DNA of 64,000 nt from Imperialibacter sp. EC-SDR9 (GCF_902498805.1 NZ_LR701573.1:248001-312000), one strand, 5' to 3'. Counted from the first letter of the stretch, positions 1-8,789 are shown. Notes: a model not told the origin generated them from the letters alone. Translations and numbers: made by a program.

Positions 1-1
1 C

Positions 2-643
2 CTGGAAGACCTTTGCAAGGAAAAAAACCTTCCTCTGGACAAAGTGCTCCGCAATATGGAACGCTACAAGCCGCAAAGCCAGTTTGATAAAAACACCATT
101 GCCACCTACCCGGTTGATCTGATTATTGAATACCTGAAGCATTCACACCACATATTCATCAAGCAAAAACTCCCCTATCTGGCTCGCCTTATCAATGGGC
201 TGGATCAGCGATCTGCTGTGAGCAAGACATTGGCCGATGACCTCAAGTTTGTGTTTCCATTGTTTCTGGAAGACTTTATACACCACGTGTACGAGGAAGA
301 GGACACTCTTTTCGCCTACGTTAATTCATTGTATAAAGTACAGCAGGGCACTCTGCCTTCAAGCAAATTGTTCTATATGCTGGAGTCGTACTCTATTCAG
401 GAGGCGGCACTCGATCATGACCATACGGAAGATGAATTGAAAGGCATAAGAGAAATAACCAGCAACTACCAGCATAATCCGAACAATGACCTTCACCTGA
501 AGGTTATTTATGAAGAATTCAAGGCATTTGACAAAGAGTTGATACAACATGCGTCTATTGAGGATGAAGTGCTTTTTCCCAAGGCGCTCATGCTTGAAAA
601 GAGTGTGCAGGAATTGATCAACAGAAAAATCCGCTGGAACTAG
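2..643 (+). CDS. Hemerythrin-like iron-sulfur cluster repair family protein (5' end missing)
   Basis: The frame is open from the first bases of the window, so the gene begins upstream; a GTG at 44 is probably internal. The first visible residues (LCKEKNLPLDKVL) resemble the short N-terminal ScdA/Ric domain. They are followed by a hemerythrin fold with the helical motif YLKHSHHIFIK, further histidines (FIHHVYEEED, LDHDHTEDE) and a last HASIEDEVLFP helix. In the ScdA/YtfE/Ric family these His/Glu residues hold a di-iron site used to repair Fe-S clusters damaged by nitric oxide or oxidants; that role is inferred here. The protein is presumably cytoplasmic. It lies 3 bases before ruvX in the same direction and probably shares its transcript. 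Confidence 0.75.
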   Translation: MEDLCKEKNLPLDKVLRNMERYKPQSQFDKNTIATYPVDLIIEYLKHSHHIFIKQKLPYLARLINGLDQRSAVSKTLADDLKFVFPLFLEDFIHHVYEEEDTLFAYVNSLYKVQQGTLPSSKLFYMLESYSIQEAALDHDHTEDELKGIREITSNYQHNPNNDLHLKVIYEEFKAFDKELIQHASIEDEVLFPKALMLEKSVQELINRKIRWN

Positions 644-646
644 CAC

Positions 647-1063
647 ATGGGGCGTATTCTTGCCATTGACTACGGAGGCAAAAGAACTGGTATAGCCGTC
701 ACCGATCCCTTACAATTGATTGCCACATCGCTCGAAATGGTTCGATCGCATGAACTTATCGCCTTTTTGAAGCAATATTTGCAAAAGGAAACGGTGGACG
801 CTTTCGTGGTAGGCATGCCAAAAAAGCTGGATAATACCGACACCAACGGCACACTGCTGGTCAACCGGTTTCTGGTGCAGCTCAAAAAAGAGTTTGCGGA
901 AATGCCCGTTCATTTGATTGATGAGCGCTTCACCTCCAAAATGGCCATGGATACCATGATTGCCGGAGGGATGAAGAAAAAAGACAGAAGAATTAAAGGA
1001 AACGTAGATAAAATAAGTGCAGTAATTATACTGCAGTCGTACATGGAGAGTAATAGATTATGA
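647..1063 (+). CDS. ruvX: RuvX/YqgF-type pre-16S rRNA nuclease / Holliday junction resolvase-like
   Basis: A 138-residue protein of normal family length with the RNase H-like start ILAIDYGGKRTGIAVTD (catalytic Asp near residue 8), the middle motif DERFTS near residue 89 and the C-terminal DKISAVIILQSYM helix with a final acidic residue. In E. coli, YqgF matures the 16S rRNA 5' end; the Holliday junction role is an older proposal. It starts at an ATG three bases after the hemerythrin-family gene and its last four bases overlap the def start, so the three genes look co-transcribed. It is cytoplasmic. Confidence 0.9.
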   Translation: MGRILAIDYGGKRTGIAVTDPLQLIATSLEMVRSHELIAFLKQYLQKETVDAFVVGMPKKLDNTDTNGTLLVNRFLVQLKKEFAEMPVHLIDERFTSKMAMDTMIAGGMKKKDRRIKGNVDKISAVIILQSYMESNRL

Positions 1064-1611
1064 TTTACCCTATAGTAGTATATGGTGATCCCGTTTTGAG
1101 GAAGAGGGCGGCTGATATAGAGAAGGGATCTGACGTGAAGCAGCTGGTGTTGGATATGTTTGAAACCATGCGCAGTGCCAGCGGCATTGGCCTGGCGGCG
1201 CCACAAATTGGCATGTCTATCAGGCTGTTTGTGGTGGATGGATCCCCGCTTGAAGAACCCGAAGTGTCAGGATTCAGGAAGGTGTTCATCAATGCGAAGA
1301 TTGTAGAAAGAGATGGCAAGCCCATCGTAATGGAGGAAGGCTGCCTGAGCATTCCCGGTGTGAGAGACGACGTGCAACGCCCCAACAGCATAACGGTGAA
1401 TTACTACGATGAGCACTGGAAAGAATATACCGAGACGTACGAGGGCATGAAGGCCCGTATTATTCAGCATGAGTACGACCACATTGAGGGTGTGCTTTTT
1501 ACCGACCACCTCACGGCCTTCAAAAAGAGAATAATTAAGAATAAACTTGTGAATATCAGCAGAGGAAAGGTGTCTGCTGACTACCGTTTAAAAATTCCCG
1601 TGAAAAGATAA
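1060..1611 (+). CDS. def: Peptide deformylase
   Basis: All three deformylase motifs are present: GIGLAAPQIG near residue 45, EEGCLSIPG near 91-99 (the Cys is a metal ligand) and IQHEYDHIEGVLF near 132-144 (two His ligands and the catalytic Glu). The enzyme removes the formyl group from the N-terminal Met of new proteins, using Fe2+ or a similar metal. Its 183 residues fit a type 1 bacterial enzyme. The start ATG overlaps the ruvX stop (ATGA), which implies translational coupling. The aminotransferase gene starts 4 bases after its stop. Confidence 0.95.
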   Translation: MIYPIVVYGDPVLRKRAADIEKGSDVKQLVLDMFETMRSASGIGLAAPQIGMSIRLFVVDGSPLEEPEVSGFRKVFINAKIVERDGKPIVMEEGCLSIPGVRDDVQRPNSITVNYYDEHWKEYTETYEGMKARIIQHEYDHIEGVLFTDHLTAFKKRIIKNKLVNISRGKVSADYRLKIPVKR

Positions 1612-1615
1612 CTGC

Positions 1616-2767
1616 ATGACGCCCATTTCCTCGAAGCTGCCAGATGTAGGTACCAGTATTTTCACAGTGATGTCGAAACTGGCGCTGGATGAGGGGGCTG
1701 TCAACCTTTCGCAGGGGTTCCCTGATTTCCCTATTTCGGAAGAGCTGGCAGAGGAAGTGATGAAGGCCATGAAGGCCGGTCTGAATCAGTACGCTCCCAT
1801 GCCTGGCTACCCGCCACTGATGAAGGCCATTTCAGAAAAAGTGCAGCACACCTTTGGCTGGACGCCCGATCCGGCAACGGAAGTAATGGTGACGGCCGGC
1901 GCCACCGAGTCGATCGTGTGTGCCATCCTTACCCTGGTACAGGAAGGCGACGAGGTTATTGTGTTTGAGCCGGCTTACGATTCGTACCAACCCTGCATTG
2001 CCCTGGCTGGAGGCACAATGGTGCCCATTCCCCTCAATTTTCCGGATTACAGCATTCCGTGGGACCAGGTGGAAGACAGCATTACGCCCCGCACCCGTAT
2101 GATTGTGGTGAATACACCGCACAACCCTAGTGGCGCCATTCTGGCGGAGAGTGACCTGGAGCAGCTGGAACGCCTGGCCCATAAGCACGGGATTTACATT
2201 CTGGGGGATGAGGCCTATGAACACATCATTTTTGAAGGAAAAAAGCACCACAGCCTGCTCTCAAGGCCCAACCTGAAGCCATGGGCCATTGCCGTGTTTT
2301 CCTTCGGAAAAACCTTTCATGTGACGGGCTGGAAGATAGGCTACATGGTCACCCATCCTGAGCTGATGGTGGAAATGAAAAAGGTGCATCAGTTCCTAAC
2401 GTTTAGCGTTAGCACGCCTATGCAGGCTGGCATTGCTGCTTACCTGAGCTCAGGCGATCATTACTCGGGCATTGGCCCCATGTTTCAGAAAAAGCGAGAC
2501 CTGTTTCTCGATTGTATCAAAGGCACCGACTGGAAACCGCTGGCCAGCCACGGCACGTATTTTCAGGTGATGTCGTATGACGAAATAACAAAAGAGAATG
2601 ACTACGATCTGGCCATGCGCCTGACCAAAGAAATGAAAGTGGCCAGCATCCCGGTGTCCGTGTTTTATCACAACCGCACCGATCACAAAGTATTGCGATT
2701 CTGCTTTGCCAAGCAGGACGAAACCATCATTCAAGGAGCCGAAAAACTATGCAGGATCTTAAAGTAG
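1616..2767 (+). CDS. PLP-dependent aminotransferase, methionine aminotransferase (YbdL) type
   Basis: A class I/II fold-type I aminotransferase of 383 residues. It shows the N-terminal NLSQGFPDFP segment, the glycine-rich TAGATESI cofactor loop, NTPHNPSG, the DEAYEHIIF aspartate that pairs with the pyridine nitrogen, and the Schiff-base lysine in SFGKTFHVTGWKIGY. The sequence resembles the YbdL/kynurenine aminotransferase group, which transaminates 2-oxo-4-methylthiobutyrate to methionine and often uses glutamine as donor. Its end overlaps the start of the omega-amidase gene by 19 bases. This pairing supports glutamine as donor, because the amidase clears the 2-oxoglutaramate product. Exact substrate is inferred from family and context. 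Confidence 0.88.
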   Translation: MTPISSKLPDVGTSIFTVMSKLALDEGAVNLSQGFPDFPISEELAEEVMKAMKAGLNQYAPMPGYPPLMKAISEKVQHTFGWTPDPATEVMVTAGATESIVCAILTLVQEGDEVIVFEPAYDSYQPCIALAGGTMVPIPLNFPDYSIPWDQVEDSITPRTRMIVVNTPHNPSGAILAESDLEQLERLAHKHGIYILGDEAYEHIIFEGKKHHSLLSRPNLKPWAIAVFSFGKTFHVTGWKIGYMVTHPELMVEMKKVHQFLTFSVSTPMQAGIAAYLSSGDHYSGIGPMFQKKRDLFLDCIKGTDWKPLASHGTYFQVMSYDEITKENDYDLAMRLTKEMKVASIPVSVFYHNRTDHKVLRFCFAKQDETIIQGAEKLCRILK

Positions 2768-3537
2768 CCCTCATACAAGCCGATCTTCACTGGGAAAGCA
2801 TTGAAGCCAACCTCCACATGTTTGAGGAAAAAATATGGAAGATCAGGAACAAACCGGACATCATTGTGCTGCCTGAAATGTTCACCACCGGCTTCAGCAT
2901 GAAAGCCAAGGAGTTGGCTGAGCCTATGAACAGCAAGACCTTCCGCTGGATGAAGCAGCAGGCAGCGCAGACTCAGGCGGCGATATTTGGCAGCTACATA
3001 GTGACTGAAAAGGGCCAGTACTACAACCGCTTCATAGCCATGCTGCCCGATGGCACCCACCATCAGTACGACAAGCGCCACCTGTTTGCGCTCGCTGGAG
3101 AAGCCGATGGATTTACCCGGGGCACTGAGCGGCTGATTTTTGAATGGAAGGGCTGGAAAATTTGCCCCATGATCTGTTACGACCTGCGCTTCCCCGTATG
3201 GGCCCGCAACAAATGGGAGGACGATACGGCGGCCTTCGACTTGCTGGTGTACATGGCCAACTGGCCAGCACCCAGAACCAATGCCTGGGACACCCTGCTC
3301 CAGGCCAGGGCCATTGAAAACTTGTCTTATTGCATAGGCGTTAACCGTATTGGCGTGGACGGCGTAGATGCCGAGTACCTCGGGCATTCGGCTGCGTACA
3401 ATCACAAAGGTGATGAGTTGGTCTTCAACGAAGGAAAGTCCTGCATACTGGAGGCCAGGCTCAACTACGAGGAAATGGCCGCTTTCAGAAACCGCTTTCC
3501 TTTTTACAAAGAGGCGGATGGGTTTGAGGTGAAGTAG
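2749..3537 (+). CDS. Omega-amidase, YafV-type carbon-nitrogen hydrolase
   Basis: A 262-residue nitrilase-superfamily protein with the catalytic Glu in VLPEMFTTGFSM (about residue 43), Lys in YDKRHLF (about 107) and Cys in MICYDLRFPVW (about 142). The GFSM and LRFPVW context is typical of the YafV/Nit2 omega-amidase branch, which hydrolyses 2-oxoglutaramate or 2-oxosuccinamate to the dicarboxylate plus ammonia. It overlaps the upstream aminotransferase by 19 bases in another frame, a strong sign of coupled expression. The chosen ATG gives MQDLKVALIQADLHW, the usual family N-terminus. It is the last gene of the block that starts at the left edge. Confidence 0.88.
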   Translation: MQDLKVALIQADLHWESIEANLHMFEEKIWKIRNKPDIIVLPEMFTTGFSMKAKELAEPMNSKTFRWMKQQAAQTQAAIFGSYIVTEKGQYYNRFIAMLPDGTHHQYDKRHLFALAGEADGFTRGTERLIFEWKGWKICPMICYDLRFPVWARNKWEDDTAAFDLLVYMANWPAPRTNAWDTLLQARAIENLSYCIGVNRIGVDGVDAEYLGHSAAYNHKGDELVFNEGKSCILEARLNYEEMAAFRNRFPFYKEADGFEVK

Positions 3538-3656
3538 CAACCGCTATTCCGACTGCCTGTCCCTGCCACGAGGTTACCATTGGCCTGGTCTGGGTATTGA
3601 ACAACGGCGGTAAAAGAAGAGGGTTCTGGTTGAGCCCTTGAGAACGAGCAAAACGG

Positions 3657-4493
3657 ATGGACAAAAACCAGATACTTCACCAGATTTTTGAATCACACGA
3701 CAACTACCTGGCTAAAGAGTCAGCTTCCCTGCAAAAAGTACCTGTAGAAGAGCTTGTTGCTTCCTTTTTCTGCCCCGGGCCTTTTTACTATTATATTTTG
3801 GATTCTCCCACGCTCACTTTCGAAAAGGTAAGCAGCACCCTCACAGCCATTTTGGGCATTGATATAACAGGTAAGCCAATAAGCGAACTGGTCAAAATTG
3901 TGCACCCCGACGATTTAGATTTTCTTTTGAAGTGCGAGGATTATGTGGCTTATTTCCTCAAAAACAAGGTGGCACCTGAAAAAATGGTGAATTACAAGGT
4001 CAGCTACTGCTTCAGGGAAAGGGTAAAAGACGGCACTTACAAGCTGTTCAATATGCAAACTATTACCCTGGCTACTACGACAGAGGGAGCGCTATTGAAA
4101 GTGATGGGCGTGCACACCGACATCTCGCATATTACCTCCACCAACAATTACCGGCTGTCGCTCATTGGACTCAATGGAGAGCCGTCCTACCTGAGTATTG
4201 ACGTTTTTGAAAGAGAGGTTTCAGCCATTCGTTCAACCAAGCCGGTTTTTACCAAAAGAGAGCTTGAGATTGTGAGGTTACTGGGAGAAGGCCTTGCTGT
4301 AAAAGAAATCGCAGCAAAGCTTTTTATCGCCGACACCACGGTAACCACCCACAAACGCAATGTGCTCAATAAATCCCATTGCAGAAACACCACGCAGTTG
4401 GTGGCCTATTGCCTGAGAAAGGGCCTCTTAACACCAACCGCACCTCCCTCAGGGTCCCTGACGGAGACCCCAGGGGGAGGTGAAGACTTGTGA
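3657..4493 (+). CDS. PAS-like domain LuxR-family transcriptional regulator
   Basis: The N-terminal half (about residues 35-165) looks like a PAS fold ending in the typical PAC strand (LLKVMGVHTDISHIT). The C-terminal part (about 200-262) is a LuxR/GerE helix-turn-helix: FTKRELEIVRLLGEGLAVKEI followed by the recognition-helix region ADTTVTTHKRNVL. It is probably a cytoplasmic DNA-binding regulator; signal and targets are unknown, and no kinase is adjacent. The last roughly 17 residues (PTAPPSGSLTETPGGG) are encoded by a REP-like hairpin at 4442-4481, so the natural C-terminus has apparently been extended by repeat DNA. It is monocistronic and convergent with the sugar isomerase-like gene. Confidence 0.8.
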   Translation: MDKNQILHQIFESHDNYLAKESASLQKVPVEELVASFFCPGPFYYYILDSPTLTFEKVSSTLTAILGIDITGKPISELVKIVHPDDLDFLLKCEDYVAYFLKNKVAPEKMVNYKVSYCFRERVKDGTYKLFNMQTITLATTTEGALLKVMGVHTDISHITSTNNYRLSLIGLNGEPSYLSIDVFEREVSAIRSTKPVFTKRELEIVRLLGEGLAVKEIAAKLFIADTTVTTHKRNVLNKSHCRNTTQLVAYCLRKGLLTPTAPPSGSLTETPGGGEDL

Positions 4494-4591
4494 GTTTCGA
4501 TTATCCTTTTGGTGTCTCTCGAAGAGGACGCTGAAAGGGTTTATCGTAATGGACTCCCATAGAGTTCCTGGAGGACGTCCCCAAGGGGAGT
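4442..4591. repeat. Cluster of three REP-like hairpins between convergent genes
   Basis: Three imperfect palindromes follow each other: 4442-4481 (arms ACCTCCCT / AGGGGGAGGT), 4498-4546 (arms CGATTATCCTTT / GAAAGGGTTTATCG) and 4553-4591 (arms ACTCCC / GGGGAGT). All carry an inner GGTC/GAC-type stem. Read on the minus strand, the middle one matches the hairpin unit of the array at 27.3-28.4 kb over its core (CCTTTCAG.GTCCTCT.CGAGAGAC.CCAAAAGG), so it is a dispersed copy. The first overlaps the 3' end of the LuxR gene. They could also end transcription from both sides, but no clear T-run follows. Confidence 0.7.
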
Positions 4592-4608
4592 GAATCACAC
4601 GTGGAGAA

Positions 4609-5508
4609 TTACAGGTATTTCCGCAAATGCTTCTTGAAATACGCCGCACTGTCGGCAATGCTCTGCATGGAATTGGTGGCGAAGTTGCCGCCCTGCTCCA
4701 GGTAGTAATACTCCAGCGCATCGGTGTCGATGGTCGACAACATTTTGATGTAGTCGATGGAGCCGTTGCCCAGCTCGGAGTAATCCTGGGTCACTTTGTC
4801 CATGTCTTTGATATGCCACATCACGTAGCGGCCCGGGTTGGCAGCAATAAGTTCAGCGGGAGTTGAGTTGGAAGAGCGCACCACCCAGTACATGTCCATT
4901 TGTAATTTGACAAGCTGGGGGTCTGTCTCGCTCAGAATGATGTCATACCCTTTAACACCATTGTGCGGAGCAAACTCGAAATCGTGGTTGTGGTAGGCAA
5001 AGCCGAGCCCGGCTGCCTGCACCCGCTCACCCATTTGGTTGAGCTTGTCGGCCAGCAACTTGAAATTGTCGGGTGTGCGGTAGTCTGGTGCCAGCCAGGG
5101 CCAGGTGATGTATTTGGCGTCGATCACTTTGGCGCCTTCTATGCACTGGTCGAGGTAGCCGAGCAGCGTGTCCATGGGCTGGTTGAAATACGAAGAAAAA
5201 TCGTAGTGCCCGCTGGTGGCGGTGAGTTGCAGGTCGTTCAGGAGCTTTTTGAAGTCGGCGGCCTTCATGCCGTAGTAGGTGCCTTTTGCGCCGTCGTAGC
5301 CAAAGATTTCCGTGTCCTGATAGCCCAGCGCCATCACCTGCTTCAGGGTGCTGACCGGGTCTTTGGCCATGGCATCTCTGATGGTGAAGAGCTGCAAGCC
5401 CATTTTGTATTTTGGCTTCCTGGCTGCTGAAAATCCGGTGAGTGGCACCAGCGCAGCTGCCGACAGCGCACCAGCCGATTTAACAAATGTTCTTCGATTC
5501 ATCTTCAA
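4609..5508 (-). CDS. Tat-exported sugar phosphate isomerase/epimerase-like TIM-barrel protein
   Basis: The N-terminus MKMNRRTFVKSAGALSAAA is a twin-arginine signal (RRTFVK) with a hydrophobic stretch, so the protein is likely periplasmic. The rest fits the xylose isomerase-like TIM-barrel family: MGLQLFTIRDAM strand 1, then TEIFGYDG, conserved YHNHDFEF near residue 186 and QMDMYWV near residue 224. The HNHDFEF and QMDMYW motifs carry the usual metal-binding His/Glu/Asp residues. Such proteins act on sugars or inositol derivatives, and a hydro-lyase or 3-keto-sugar role is common for exported Bacteroidota members; the substrate is unknown here. It is a single gene, with a 100-base hairpin-filled gap after its stop. 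Confidence 0.82.
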   Translation of the reverse strand: MKMNRRTFVKSAGALSAAALVPLTGFSAARKPKYKMGLQLFTIRDAMAKDPVSTLKQVMALGYQDTEIFGYDGAKGTYYGMKAADFKKLLNDLQLTATSGHYDFSSYFNQPMDTLLGYLDQCIEGAKVIDAKYITWPWLAPDYRTPDNFKLLADKLNQMGERVQAAGLGFAYHNHDFEFAPHNGVKGYDIILSETDPQLVKLQMDMYWVVRSSNSTPAELIAANPGRYVMWHIKDMDKVTQDYSELGNGSIDYIKMLSTIDTDALEYYYLEQGGNFATNSMQSIADSAAYFKKHLRKYL

Positions 5509-5557
5509 TTATTGAGGGTGTTTAAGTTTCTCAATTTACCATTAATAGATGGAATCT

Positions 5558-5674
5558 TGAGGTGTCATTTGTAACAAACTGGTGTGGTGATGGAGTGACT
5601 GGGAGTGACATTGCTGCTTTGGTGCTGAGGGTGCAAGCCCGTCGCATGGATATGACGCTGGCAATGACACCTCA
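5558..5674. repeat. MITE-like element with 12-bp terminal inverted repeats, in the 5509-5870 gene-free stretch
   Basis: TGAGGTGTCATT at 5558-5569 is repeated inverted as AATGACACCTCA at 5663-5674, bounding a 117-base segment with no credible coding frame. Inside, 5619-5653 (GGTGCTGAGGGTGCAAGCCC, then TCGCATGGATATGA) resembles the start of the tandem units at 10.1-10.7 kb. The rest of the 362-base gap is AT-rich and I see nothing else in it apart from a spurious 64-codon frame. Confidence 0.5.
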
Positions 5675-5870
5675 TTTGATGTTTTCGCTCCATTCCTATA
5701 TCGAACTCACGTTTGTTAATTGGTCATTAAACTTTTTTTCAAGTTCCGCAGGGTAATGAGTTTTAAAAAAGTCTTTATAAAGCTGTAAGTCTACTTCGTG
5801 CAATCTTATTAATGCTTTTTGCTTAAAATTATCTATTACCTCCTGATAAGTCGGCCGTCAAAAGCAGAGA

Positions 5871-7124
5871 CTACTTTCCTCTCCTTTTAAGTTCCACTTG
5901 CAAGGTGTTTAGATTCTTCTTGTCTATGTCCGAGAGTAGTGCATTTACGTCAATTGTCCTTCGTTTTCTCTTCAGTTCGCTATTATAGAATTCGAATAGA
6001 TTAAAGATGGCCTGATAATAAAGTGATTGAAATTTATAATTATGTTTGGCGAACACTAAATTTTTCAATATTCCTAAGTCGCTTTCGCTCAATTTTTCTA
6101 AATCTCTTTGTAAAAGGATACTATCAGAATATACTTTAAAAAGGGCTGTTTCAAGTTCTACTGTTTCATTGAAAGGGACTATTCCCCTCACCTGTTTATT
6201 TCCATTCTTCTCGTCAATTACTGACGGAACATGAGGCATTCCATCAACTGTAAAGTATTCCATAAGCCTGTAACTGCTCTTAGCCAGGCAAAACCCCTCA
6301 ATTACAAAGTCTTGGTTTATTATAAATCTGTCAGTAAAAAGAGCTCTCATTTTAGAGTCATAAGAAACAACATTCCTCGCTTCTCCCCACCTATATTTTG
6401 GATCGCCACTCTCTGTTACGAAGGAAGGTAGTGCAACTGAATTGACTGACTTTGAGTCAATGTCGAAAACCAAGCGCTGTTCAAGTGCATAGTCACCACT
6501 CTCATACACGCCAGTTTGGATTAGTAATTTCTTAGTGCCAGGGAAGATAAAAACTGAAAAAATATCTTCACTATACTTTAGAGTTGCTGCATCAAGTTCC
6601 AAAATAATTTCTTGTTTGGAATTCTGTAAATCGTAAGAAACTACTTTTCGCCTCAATTGATTCTGGCCCTTTACCCCGCCGGACACACCAGTTGCGTTGG
6701 GTCGAGCATCGGCACCATCCTCATTAGCACGTTGAATCGCAATCAATCTATCATCGATGACCCCAATAAGATCGGCATCAGAGACTGCTAATATCGTGTC
6801 AATTCTCGCCGAAAGTAAATTGAGCCTGTTGACCACGATTGCGCTATTATCCCTGCCAGCAAAGAAAAAATAGTCATTATTTGAATTCACTTGTAGTAAG
6901 TCGAAATCAATTGAAGGAGCTTCCAATATCAAACTATCATCGTAAACTAGCTGAACTTTTGATAAAGGGTTCTTCTGATATGCAGAAATTTGATGAGAGT
7001 TGTCAAACTCTTTCTGAAAAACCAAAGAGTCGACTCTAGTAAAGTCATATACAAAACTTTGAGCGAGCCCATCTACGTTCTGAAGAACGCATAGAAAGAG
7101 TAACAAAGTCAACGAATTCTTCAT
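5871..7124 (-). CDS. Exported protein with probable propeller-like body and C-terminal YARHG-like domain
   Basis: A signal peptide (MKNSLTLLLFLCVLQNVDGLAQ) is followed by about 310 residues of short beta-rich repeats (DSLVFQKEF, YDDSLILEA, NDYFFFAGRD, DRLIAIQR) suggesting a propeller or sandwich; I do not recognise the family. Residues about 345-382 (LSESDLGILKNLVFAKHNY, then KF) resemble a YARHG domain, a small extracytoplasmic module thought to act at the cell wall. A basic tail (ELKRKRRT) follows. The gene is visibly AT-rich compared with its flanks, like the gene before it, and lies 3 bases after it in one transcription unit. It may bind, target or inhibit the upstream predicted peptidase; that is inference. 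Confidence 0.65.
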   Translation of the reverse strand: MKNSLTLLLFLCVLQNVDGLAQSFVYDFTRVDSLVFQKEFDNSHQISAYQKNPLSKVQLVYDDSLILEAPSIDFDLLQVNSNNDYFFFAGRDNSAIVVNRLNLLSARIDTILAVSDADLIGVIDDRLIAIQRANEDGADARPNATGVSGGVKGQNQLRRKVVSYDLQNSKQEIILELDAATLKYSEDIFSVFIFPGTKKLLIQTGVYESGDYALEQRLVFDIDSKSVNSVALPSFVTESGDPKYRWGEARNVVSYDSKMRALFTDRFIINQDFVIEGFCLAKSSYRLMEYFTVDGMPHVPSVIDEKNGNKQVRGIVPFNETVELETALFKVYSDSILLQRDLEKLSESDLGILKNLVFAKHNYKFQSLYYQAIFNLFEFYNSELKRKRRTIDVNALLSDIDKKNLNTLQVELKRRGK

Positions 7125-7127
7125 ACA

Positions 7128-8789
7128 CTAATACTTATTCGATAAGTAACCAAGATACAAAAAAACTAATGCTTCATTCTTCAACCAGTCATAGGAATCG
7201 TAACCTTGCTTAAACCCCACAGAGGCTCCAGCCCCGACAACTATACTTTTAGAATTATCCGAAATATGAAGAGAGTTGTCGTCAAACTTCGAGCTGAATT
7301 TGCCTGGGTCATATCGACTATCTCCCTCATGTCTAAATCTGTAACTTGTTGACTCAAAATCATCTGGAAAGCCGGTCTCAATATGAGATGAAGAAACGAA
7401 ATAGACGGTGTAACCACTATTAATTAAACTCCATATAGCCTCCTCGGTTTTATCATTTCCAATTAATTGAATAAACTTGGTGTCATCGGTGAATGTCTCT
7501 CTAACGAGATCCGAACAACTTTTTGGAGGAAATGCGTCTATCCCGAAAACTTTGTTGCTTAGCTCTCGTGCAAAAACGTTGCACCAAGTGGGTTGAGCAT
7601 TTCTAAAACCAGACAACCTGAATGTCGAAAGTCCTTCCTTTTCATTGACTTGAGAGGATCGAGTTGTCACCTTTCCACTGTGAACGGTAACAGAATACTT
7701 TAGATTGCATGCTTCGATGTCACTCTCAAAAACTAGAGGGCTATCATTTGCTTTATTATACTTCCACTCTTTAAACATCATAGGATGCCAGTAAATATCA
7801 TGTAAATCTTGCCTCATAGTCGTTCCAATTGATGCATCCGATAGACCGGTAAAAGTTGTTTCCGGGTATTTGAAAGTTAAATAGTCATAGTCAATGCTTA
7901 TTGTCTGAAGATTAACATATTCCTCATTTTCGAGATAAAACAGTTTGCCTAAGTCAGATTCAAGTATTTGAATATCCTCAGAAAGTCCATTTAAAGAATT
8001 TATTCTCTTGTATGCGAGAGGCTTTGCGTTCAAATAATCAGCTACGGTATACTGATTCTCAATGCTCACACTAAGTTTTGGTGGGATGATAGGAATTACA
8101 GGAAAATACCTAAAACCGTCAGCGAAAAACAAGTCATTGCAGCCTACTCCTTCATTAGGGTAGTTGGAAAGACCTCTCTCAAAGAAATAGTAGTTGAAAT
8201 CAATACTAGAATATCCTTTGTAGTATTTTTGATCCTCCATTAGAATGGGAGCATTTTGGATGAGTCTTTCCTTAAACTGTTGGTCATAAGCATTTATTAT
8301 GGCATTCATTCCTTCCGACAGGCAAATCAGTAACGTAGCTTGCTTTTTTATGATCTTTTCAGAAATAAAGTCGCTAACAATCCCCGGTATATGGGCAAGC
8401 TTCACTAAATCAGTTGTTGCTAAATGTCTAAATTGGTAATCACCATCAACTTTTTGAAAAAGAAGTAAAATTCGTTTTCTTTTGCCGTTATGCAATTGTG
8501 CCCATTTTGAAACATAAATATCTGGATCAACACTGTGCTCTCCAATCAAAGAGAACCTGCCAATGACTTTTGGATCTTGGAGTACAATTTGGATTTCAGT
8601 GTCCTGACCTGAAGTTTGAGTTGCGACTGATAAAAAACGGTCGATATCTACTGAAGAAATAATCGCACTCGTAAGCACTTTCTCGTCTTCGCTATTGTTA
8701 AAATGAATCAAAAGACTAGAGTCCTCAGCGAAACCATTTAGCGAAGTCAGAAAAAAGAAAGCCAAGAAGGGATAGGTAGTTTTAATCAA
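7128..8789 (-). CDS. Exported protein with C-terminal NlpC/P60- or CHAP-like cysteine peptidase/amidase domain
   Basis: A signal peptide (cleavage near FAED, residue 21) precedes about 370 residues with no family I recognise. The C-terminal 160 residues carry QPTWCNVFARELSNKVFG with Cys403, the helix expected for a papain-like nucleophile. Further on come VYFVSSSHIETG with His469 and the glycine-rich IVVGAGASVGF strand. This order (Cys helix, His strand, GAG loop) is that of NlpC/P60, CHAP and related peptidoglycan amidase folds. The likely target is peptide cross-links in peptidoglycan, in the periplasm or outside the cell. It overlaps the upstream gene by 8 bases. Low GC suggests transfer. 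The fold call is from motifs only. Confidence 0.6.
   Translation of the reverse strand: MIKTTYPFLAFFFLTSLNGFAEDSSLLIHFNNSEDEKVLTSAIISSVDIDRFLSVATQTSGQDTEIQIVLQDPKVIGRFSLIGEHSVDPDIYVSKWAQLHNGKRKRILLLFQKVDGDYQFRHLATTDLVKLAHIPGIVSDFISEKIIKKQATLLICLSEGMNAIINAYDQQFKERLIQNAPILMEDQKYYKGYSSIDFNYYFFERGLSNYPNEGVGCNDLFFADGFRYFPVIPIIPPKLSVSIENQYTVADYLNAKPLAYKRINSLNGLSEDIQILESDLGKLFYLENEEYVNLQTISIDYDYLTFKYPETTFTGLSDASIGTTMRQDLHDIYWHPMMFKEWKYNKANDSPLVFESDIEACNLKYSVTVHSGKVTTRSSQVNEKEGLSTFRLSGFRNAQPTWCNVFARELSNKVFGIDAFPPKSCSDLVRETFTDDTKFIQLIGNDKTEEAIWSLINSGYTVYFVSSSHIETGFPDDFESTSYRFRHEGDSRYDPGKFSSKFDDNSLHISDNSKSIVVGAGASVGFKQGYDSYDWLKNEALVFLYLGYLSNKY

Noticed and set aside
2731-3540. 269-codon minus-strand frame opposite the omega-amidase gene
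   Set aside because: Antisense to an enzyme with an intact catalytic triad.
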